Source: Hoeflea sp.
Lineage (GTDB): Bacteria; Pseudomonadota; Alphaproteobacteria; Rhizobiales; Rhizobiaceae
Reading direction: 5' to 3'
Assembly (NCBI RefSeq): GCF_002733955.1
Contig: NZ_NVXQ01000023.1
Coordinates: 1 to 64,000, forward strand
DNA: 64,000 bases
Shown here piece by piece: positions 60,221 to 64,000 of the stretch (positions within the stretch are counted from its first letter, which is position 1; each line of letters begins with the position of its first letter). The notes under the pieces were generated by a model. The model saw nothing but the letters and a program-made list of their open reading frames with translations. It was not told the DNA's origin and searched no databases. The translations under genes were made by a program, and so were the position numbers.

Positions 60221-61579
60221 GTGATCGAGTTTGTCCTGTTATTTGCGCTTGGTTTTCTGGCCGCTGCCCTGATTGCGCTGATTGTGGCACCGATCATTCA
60301 ACGCCGCGTGGTGAGTTTGACCGAACGTCGTATCCGCGCCAGCGTGCCGCTGTCTGCCGCCGAAATCCGTGCCGAGAAGGATATGGCAAGGGCGGCTTTT
60401 GCTGCCGAAAATGCCCGTCTGTCGATCGATCTGAAACACAACCGGGATCAACTCGGCGAAAGTGTTGCCCGCGGAACGAGGCTGAGCAACGAGCTTGTCG
60501 CGATCCGCGCCGAAAAGCTCAACACCGAGAAACTGCTGGAAGAGCGCGAAGCAGATATTCGCGATCTGCATTCGCAAGTGCATGACCGTGATGCCAAGAT
60601 CACCACACTGACAGGCAATTTCAGCGATGCGGCCCGTTTGGCCGAAGCCCGCAAACACGAGATCGCGGCCCGCGACGACCAGATCAACCGGCTCGGCACC
60701 GAGATCGAGGAACTGCGCATCGATCTCGTCACGCTCGACACCGAAGCGGAGAACTTCAAGTCCCAGATCCGCGAGCTGCGCACCGAACGCAACGCCTTGC
60801 GCGATACGCTGAAGGACACGGAGACCGCCAACCGCGACCTCGAGAACAAGCTCAAGAGCACCGAAGAGCGGTTGGCGCAGACCGAGGAAAAGCTGTCAAA
60901 ATCCATCATCACCCTGACCGATCGCGAAAACGCGCTTGATCGGCGGATGGCTGAAGTCGACCGCTTCAAGAAAAAGAACCGCGAGCTCTCCGACGAACTC
61001 CGCGCTGCAAAGACCGCCGCAAAAGAGGCCAACAGGCTCGCCCGCAAGGCGGCGGTCAACGGCCGTGACACGGCCTCTCGACCGCCTGAGGCGGCGGAAC
61101 CTGCACCCGAGGATGCCCCATCCGAGACCGAGGCCGAAGCAACCCCCTCGTCCGTGGCACAGCCCCCCGCTCCAGCTTCGGAAGACACACCTGCAAAACT
61201 GTACGAGAGCACCCCGCCTGTTGCCGAGTCCGGAAGCCAGAAGCGCCCTGTTACGGCAAGCGCAACGGAGCCAAAAGCCACGCCCGAAGCGTTGCAGGAG
61301 CTCGAGGACCTTTCAGAGGACGAGAAAATCGACCGGCTCCGCGCCCGTCAGGCAGCCCTCATCGAAAGGCTGCTGAAGGCTGACAAGAGCGGCAACGACG
61401 AAGCCTTGCGCCGGGAAATTGCTGTGGTTGCCGCCATGATGGTGGAACTGACCGCCAGCCGCGACGGCAGCTCCTCGCCGGTGTTCAGGATTCTCAAAGG
61501 CCGCGAAGCGCTTGCCCAGCCAGGCAGCACCGAGCCGAGCCTGGCGGCGCGCGCACGCGACATGCTCGCCAATCACTGA
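60221..61579 (+). CDS. Membrane-anchored coiled-coil protein
   Basis: 452 aa from GTG 60221. One N-terminal membrane helix (about 3-25) is followed by a long coiled coil (about 60-280, many DRE/LEE heptads). Next come a Pro/Ala/Glu-rich linker (about 285-375) and a short helical C-terminus. No enzymatic motif. Such proteins are conserved in Rhizobiales near these genes; a role in envelope or division is conceivable but not shown. Confidence 0.75.
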   Translation: MIEFVLLFALGFLAAALIALIVAPIIQRRVVSLTERRIRASVPLSAAEIRAEKDMARAAFAAENARLSIDLKHNRDQLGESVARGTRLSNELVAIRAEKLNTEKLLEEREADIRDLHSQVHDRDAKITTLTGNFSDAARLAEARKHEIAARDDQINRLGTEIEELRIDLVTLDTEAENFKSQIRELRTERNALRDTLKDTETANRDLENKLKSTEERLAQTEEKLSKSIITLTDRENALDRRMAEVDRFKKKNRELSDELRAAKTAAKEANRLARKAAVNGRDTASRPPEAAEPAPEDAPSETEAEATPSSVAQPPAPASEDTPAKLYESTPPVAESGSQKRPVTASATEPKATPEALQELEDLSEDEKIDRLRARQAALIERLLKADKSGNDEALRREIAVVAAMMVELTASRDGSSSPVFRILKGREALAQPGSTEPSLAARARDMLANH

Positions 61580-61604
61580 CTGAAACCGCTGAAGCAGCAG
61601 CTGA

Positions 61605-61624
61605 GGCCGTCTGAGACGGCCGTT
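61605..61624. terminator. Hairpin between convergent genes
   Basis: GGCCGTC-TGA-GACGGCC then GTTTC. Probably serves as a bidirectional terminator of the coiled-coil gene and the methyltransferase gene. Confidence 0.6.
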
Positions 61625-61625
61625 T

Positions 61626-62468
61626 CTAGATTGCCCGCCCCATGCGCGTCGCGGCATGCCACAGCGCTATGCCGCTCGCCGTCGCCACGTTCAGGCTGTC
61701 CATACCCGGCGCCTGTTCGATTTTCAGCGTCTTGATACGCGCCATGATGTCTGCTGGAAGCCCCTCACCCTCGGTGCCCGCCAAAAGCGCCAGACGACGT
61801 GGCGGAACATAGCTGCTCAGCGTCTCGGTTCCGCGCGGAGACAGGCCGGCAACCTCGAAACCATGCGCCGACAAGGTGGTGACCAAGTCACCGATCCCAC
61901 CTGCCCGGTAGAACGGAACCCGCAAGGCCGCTCCGACCGAAACACGGATCGCCTTGCGATAGAGCGGATCGCAACAGGCGTCATCGAGCACGATGCCGTC
62001 GGCGCCAAACACACCGGCATTGCGGAAAATGCCGCCGATATTGTCGTGATTGGAAATGCCGCAGGCCGCCACCAGTAGCGCCTGCTCCGGCAAGTGAGTG
62101 AGAAAATCTGAAAACGATGAAGCCGGCACATGGCGCCCGAGCGCCAGAACGCCCCGATGCATGGCAAAGCCGACCGCAGCATCCAGCACCTCGCGCCCGG
62201 CAACATGGATCGGACACGCCGGATCGATCCGCTCCAGCAGATCGCCAAGACCGTCGACCCGGTTTTCGAGCAGCAACAGCTTTTCCAGAACGAAGCGCTG
62301 CGAGCCTGCCTCGGCATCAAGCAGTGCTTTGAGCACAACCTTGCCTTCGGCGATGAAGCGGTCACCGCGTCCGGCCAGATCCTTGTCGCGCATCGTGGTG
62401 AACTCGGCGATGCGCGGGTCCGAGGGGTCGGTGATCCGGATCAGCCGTGCCTGCCGGTCCAGACCCAT
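61626..62468 (-). CDS. TrmH/SpoU-family RNA 2'-O-methyltransferase
   Basis: 280 aa. An N-terminal substrate-binding part (about 15-110) is joined to a SPOUT domain. The knot motifs are NIGGIFRNAGVFGADGIVLD (motif 1), LALLAGTEGEGLP (motif 2) and MDSLNVATASGIALWH (motif 3), which bind SAM. The target rRNA or tRNA nucleotide cannot be inferred. It is 2 bp after the following small gene on the same strand. Confidence 0.9.
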   Translation of the reverse strand: MGLDRQARLIRITDPSDPRIAEFTTMRDKDLAGRGDRFIAEGKVVLKALLDAEAGSQRFVLEKLLLLENRVDGLGDLLERIDPACPIHVAGREVLDAAVGFAMHRGVLALGRHVPASSFSDFLTHLPEQALLVAACGISNHDNIGGIFRNAGVFGADGIVLDDACCDPLYRKAIRVSVGAALRVPFYRAGGIGDLVTTLSAHGFEVAGLSPRGTETLSSYVPPRRLALLAGTEGEGLPADIMARIKTLKIEQAPGMDSLNVATASGIALWHAATRMGRAI

Positions 62469-62470
62469 GA

Positions 62471-62857
62471 TCAGCGGTTGATCACGACGATGTCGCTGAC
62501 CAAGCGGCCGACCGAAATATCATGAATGATCAGGCGCATGGAGCCATCCGACGCACGCCCGTAAAAGCCGATCCGGTTGCCGTCGAGTGTCACGTTTTCG
62601 ACCGTGAAACCGGCTGGCAGCGCGGCGACGCCTTCAATCGGCGCATCGGAGGGCACGCTGGCGGAGGAGGCAGCCACCTGCGCCCCGCTGTCGTCCGCGC
62701 GCGTGAATTTATAGACAAGCGCGCCCAGCACCGTCATAAGACCGATGAACATGATGCCGATCGACACGGCCAGCAGCCGTACCATCTTGCGCCGGACTTT
62801 TTCCATTTCAGGATCAAGCGGCTTTTCATCGAGATCGTCATCGTTGATTTTCGACAT
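62471..62857 (-). CDS. Small membrane protein (DUF6476-like)
   Basis: 128 aa from ATG 62857. A charged N-terminus, then one membrane segment (about 26-48), then a soluble beta domain (FTVENVTLDGNRIGFYGR, MRLIIHDISVGRLV). It precedes the methyltransferase gene by 2 bp. Conserved in Rhizobiales; function unknown. Divergent from the pseudouridine synthase gene. Confidence 0.75.
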   Translation of the reverse strand: MSKINDDDLDEKPLDPEMEKVRRKMVRLLAVSIGIMFIGLMTVLGALVYKFTRADDSGAQVAASSASVPSDAPIEGVAALPAGFTVENVTLDGNRIGFYGRASDGSMRLIIHDISVGRLVSDIVVINR

Positions 62858-62886
62858 TTCTATTCCTTGCCGGGCGGACCCTGATA

Positions 62887-63954
62887 GTGAAGAACGCGAC
62901 ACCGTTTAACGAAGCCGAGACCGATAGGGAAGCCCAAGACGTGGCAGATAGCCCGTTGGACCGGCAAACTCTGGTCGCAGGCGAGGATGCCGAGGGCCGT
63001 CTCGATGCCTGGCTGGCCGCGGAACTGGAACCCGACCTGTCGCGCAGCCGGATCAAGGCGCTGATCGAAGCCGGGGCCGTCACCGTCAACGGCAAGGCGG
63101 CCAAACAGGCCAAGCACAAGATCCATCCCGGCGACCGGGTGGAACTGGACATGCCCGAACCGGAGGATCCTGATCCGGTCGGCGAGGATATTCCGCTCGA
63201 AATCCTTTATGAGGATGACGACCTCATCGTCATCAACAAGCAGGCAGGCCTGGTGGTTCATCCCGGTGCCGGGAACTGGACCGGCACGCTGGTCAACGCC
63301 CTGATTTACCATTGCGGCGACAGCCTGTCGGGCATCGGCGGCGTGCGTCGCCCCGGCATCGTGCATCGGCTCGATCGCGACACCACCGGCGTGATGGTGA
63401 TCGCCAAGAACGATCTCGCCCACCGTCATCTGGCCGAGCAGTTCGCCGACCATGGGCTCACCGGTCCACTCGAGCGCGCCTACCAGGCCATCGTCTGGGG
63501 CAAGCCCCAGGGCCTCAAGGGCACCATCAACGCCAGCCTCGGCCGCGCCCGTGACCGCATCCGCCGTGCAGTCCGCACCGACAATGGCGACGATGTGCGC
63601 CATGCGGTGACCCATTATCTGGTCTGCGAGCGCTATGACGAGAAGCCCGATGGCACCTGCGCCGCTAGCCTGGTTGAATGCCGGCTCGAAACCGGCCGCA
63701 CCCACCAGATCCGCGTCCACATGGCCCATATCGGTCATCCGCTGATCGGAGACCTGGATTATGGCGGCGCCTACCGTACCAAGGCCAACCGTCTGCCCGA
63801 GGAAATACGTGACGTGGTCAATGATTTCCCGCGCCAGGCGCTGCACGCCTTCCTGCTGGTTTTCGAGCACCCCACAAGCGGAGAAACGCTGCGTTTCGAA
63901 GCGCCTTTGCCGGCGGATATGGAAGCCATGCGCGCGGCACTGGCGACCCTGTAG
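62887..63954 (+). CDS. rluD: RluA-family (RluD-like) 23S rRNA pseudouridine synthase
   Basis: 355 aa from GTG 62887. An N-terminal S4 domain (about 35-95, RLDAWLAAELEPDLSRSRIK) is followed by the catalytic domain with HRLDRDTTG, the Asp nucleophile. The late motif is GRTHQIRVHMAHIGHPLIGD. RluD makes pseudouridines in helix 69 of 23S rRNA; assignment to RluD rather than RluC rests on similarity and is less certain. Confidence 0.85.
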   Translation: MKNATPFNEAETDREAQDVADSPLDRQTLVAGEDAEGRLDAWLAAELEPDLSRSRIKALIEAGAVTVNGKAAKQAKHKIHPGDRVELDMPEPEDPDPVGEDIPLEILYEDDDLIVINKQAGLVVHPGAGNWTGTLVNALIYHCGDSLSGIGGVRRPGIVHRLDRDTTGVMVIAKNDLAHRHLAEQFADHGLTGPLERAYQAIVWGKPQGLKGTINASLGRARDRIRRAVRTDNGDDVRHAVTHYLVCERYDEKPDGTCAASLVECRLETGRTHQIRVHMAHIGHPLIGDLDYGGAYRTKANRLPEEIRDVVNDFPRQALHAFLLVFEHPTSGETLRFEAPLPADMEAMRAALATL

Positions 63955-64000
63955 GCCAGTTCTGCAAAGAACTTCACGTGACCGTGATGGCGCCAGCCCC

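Overview
The window reads as chromosome of a Rhizobiales/Hyphomicrobiales alphaproteobacterium. It is GC-rich, and its right part carries the CtrA cell-cycle genes typical of the group: sciP, ctrA, chpT and a FliJ-like gene beside ctrA. Assignment to a genus is not possible from what is visible.

Left flank (1-10.0 kb): a copper-handling locus on the minus strand. It holds two multicopper oxidases (one cut by the window edge), a CusF-like periplasmic Cu chaperone, a cupredoxin, a TolC/CusC-type outer-membrane lipoprotein, two small His/Cys-rich exported proteins, a membrane-anchored cytochrome c, a CueR-type regulator and a CopA P1B-ATPase. A DUF305 membrane protein and an AlkB-like dioxygenase follow. 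Three MerR-type promoters with 19-bp spacers tie cueR, copA and the DUF305 gene into one Cu(I) regulon.

Middle (10.0-51.9 kb): a 41.9-kb genomic island inserted in the 3' end of a tRNA-Met(CAU) gene. It is bounded by 58-bp direct repeats: attL at 10004, and attR at 51888 inside the intact tRNA. No tyrosine integrase is visible. The island is nested. Its left arm (10.1-14.4 kb) has small secreted or membrane proteins, a serine recombinase with two inverted 23-bp composite sites, and an unknown 268-aa gene. Its right arm (49.8-51.8 kb) has a DUF488 protein, an overlapping partner gene and a third unknown gene. Between the arms sits an apparently complete Mu-like transposable prophage of about 35 kb. 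Its order is: LexA-like repressor, Cro/Ner-like HTH, ParB-like protein, MuA, MuB, small early genes, GemA, Mor, lysis genes (amidase, nested spanins, possible holin), small and large terminase, portal-MuF-nuclease fusion, gpG, protease/scaffold, capsid, connectors, sheath, tube, tail chaperones with a -1 frameshift, tape measure, P2-like U/X/D, baseplate, fibre and Dam methylase.

Four features of the prophage stand out. (1) A GGACAWTGTCC dyad precedes each of four structural operons, probably as the operator of the Mor activator. (2) The first gene of the tail-chaperone operon is an Acb2/Tad1-type nucleotide-sponge homologue, that is, an anti-CBASS/Thoeris candidate. (3) A 471-codon accessory gene is inserted behind gpG, and a diverged second copy of the gpG 3' end is left beyond it. 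(4) The 970-aa portal-MuF-PBECR2 fusion contains a run of ten A at which slippage in either direction would end translation.

Right flank (52.0-64 kb): core chromosome with a Gfo/Idh/MocA oxidoreductase, mnmA, sciP, a PqiA-like membrane protein, a GNAT acetyltransferase, a fliJ-like gene, ctrA, an atypical single-domain response regulator, chpT, a DUF1134 protein, a membrane coiled-coil protein, a TrmH-family RNA methyltransferase, a small membrane protein and an RluA/RluD-family pseudouridine synthase.
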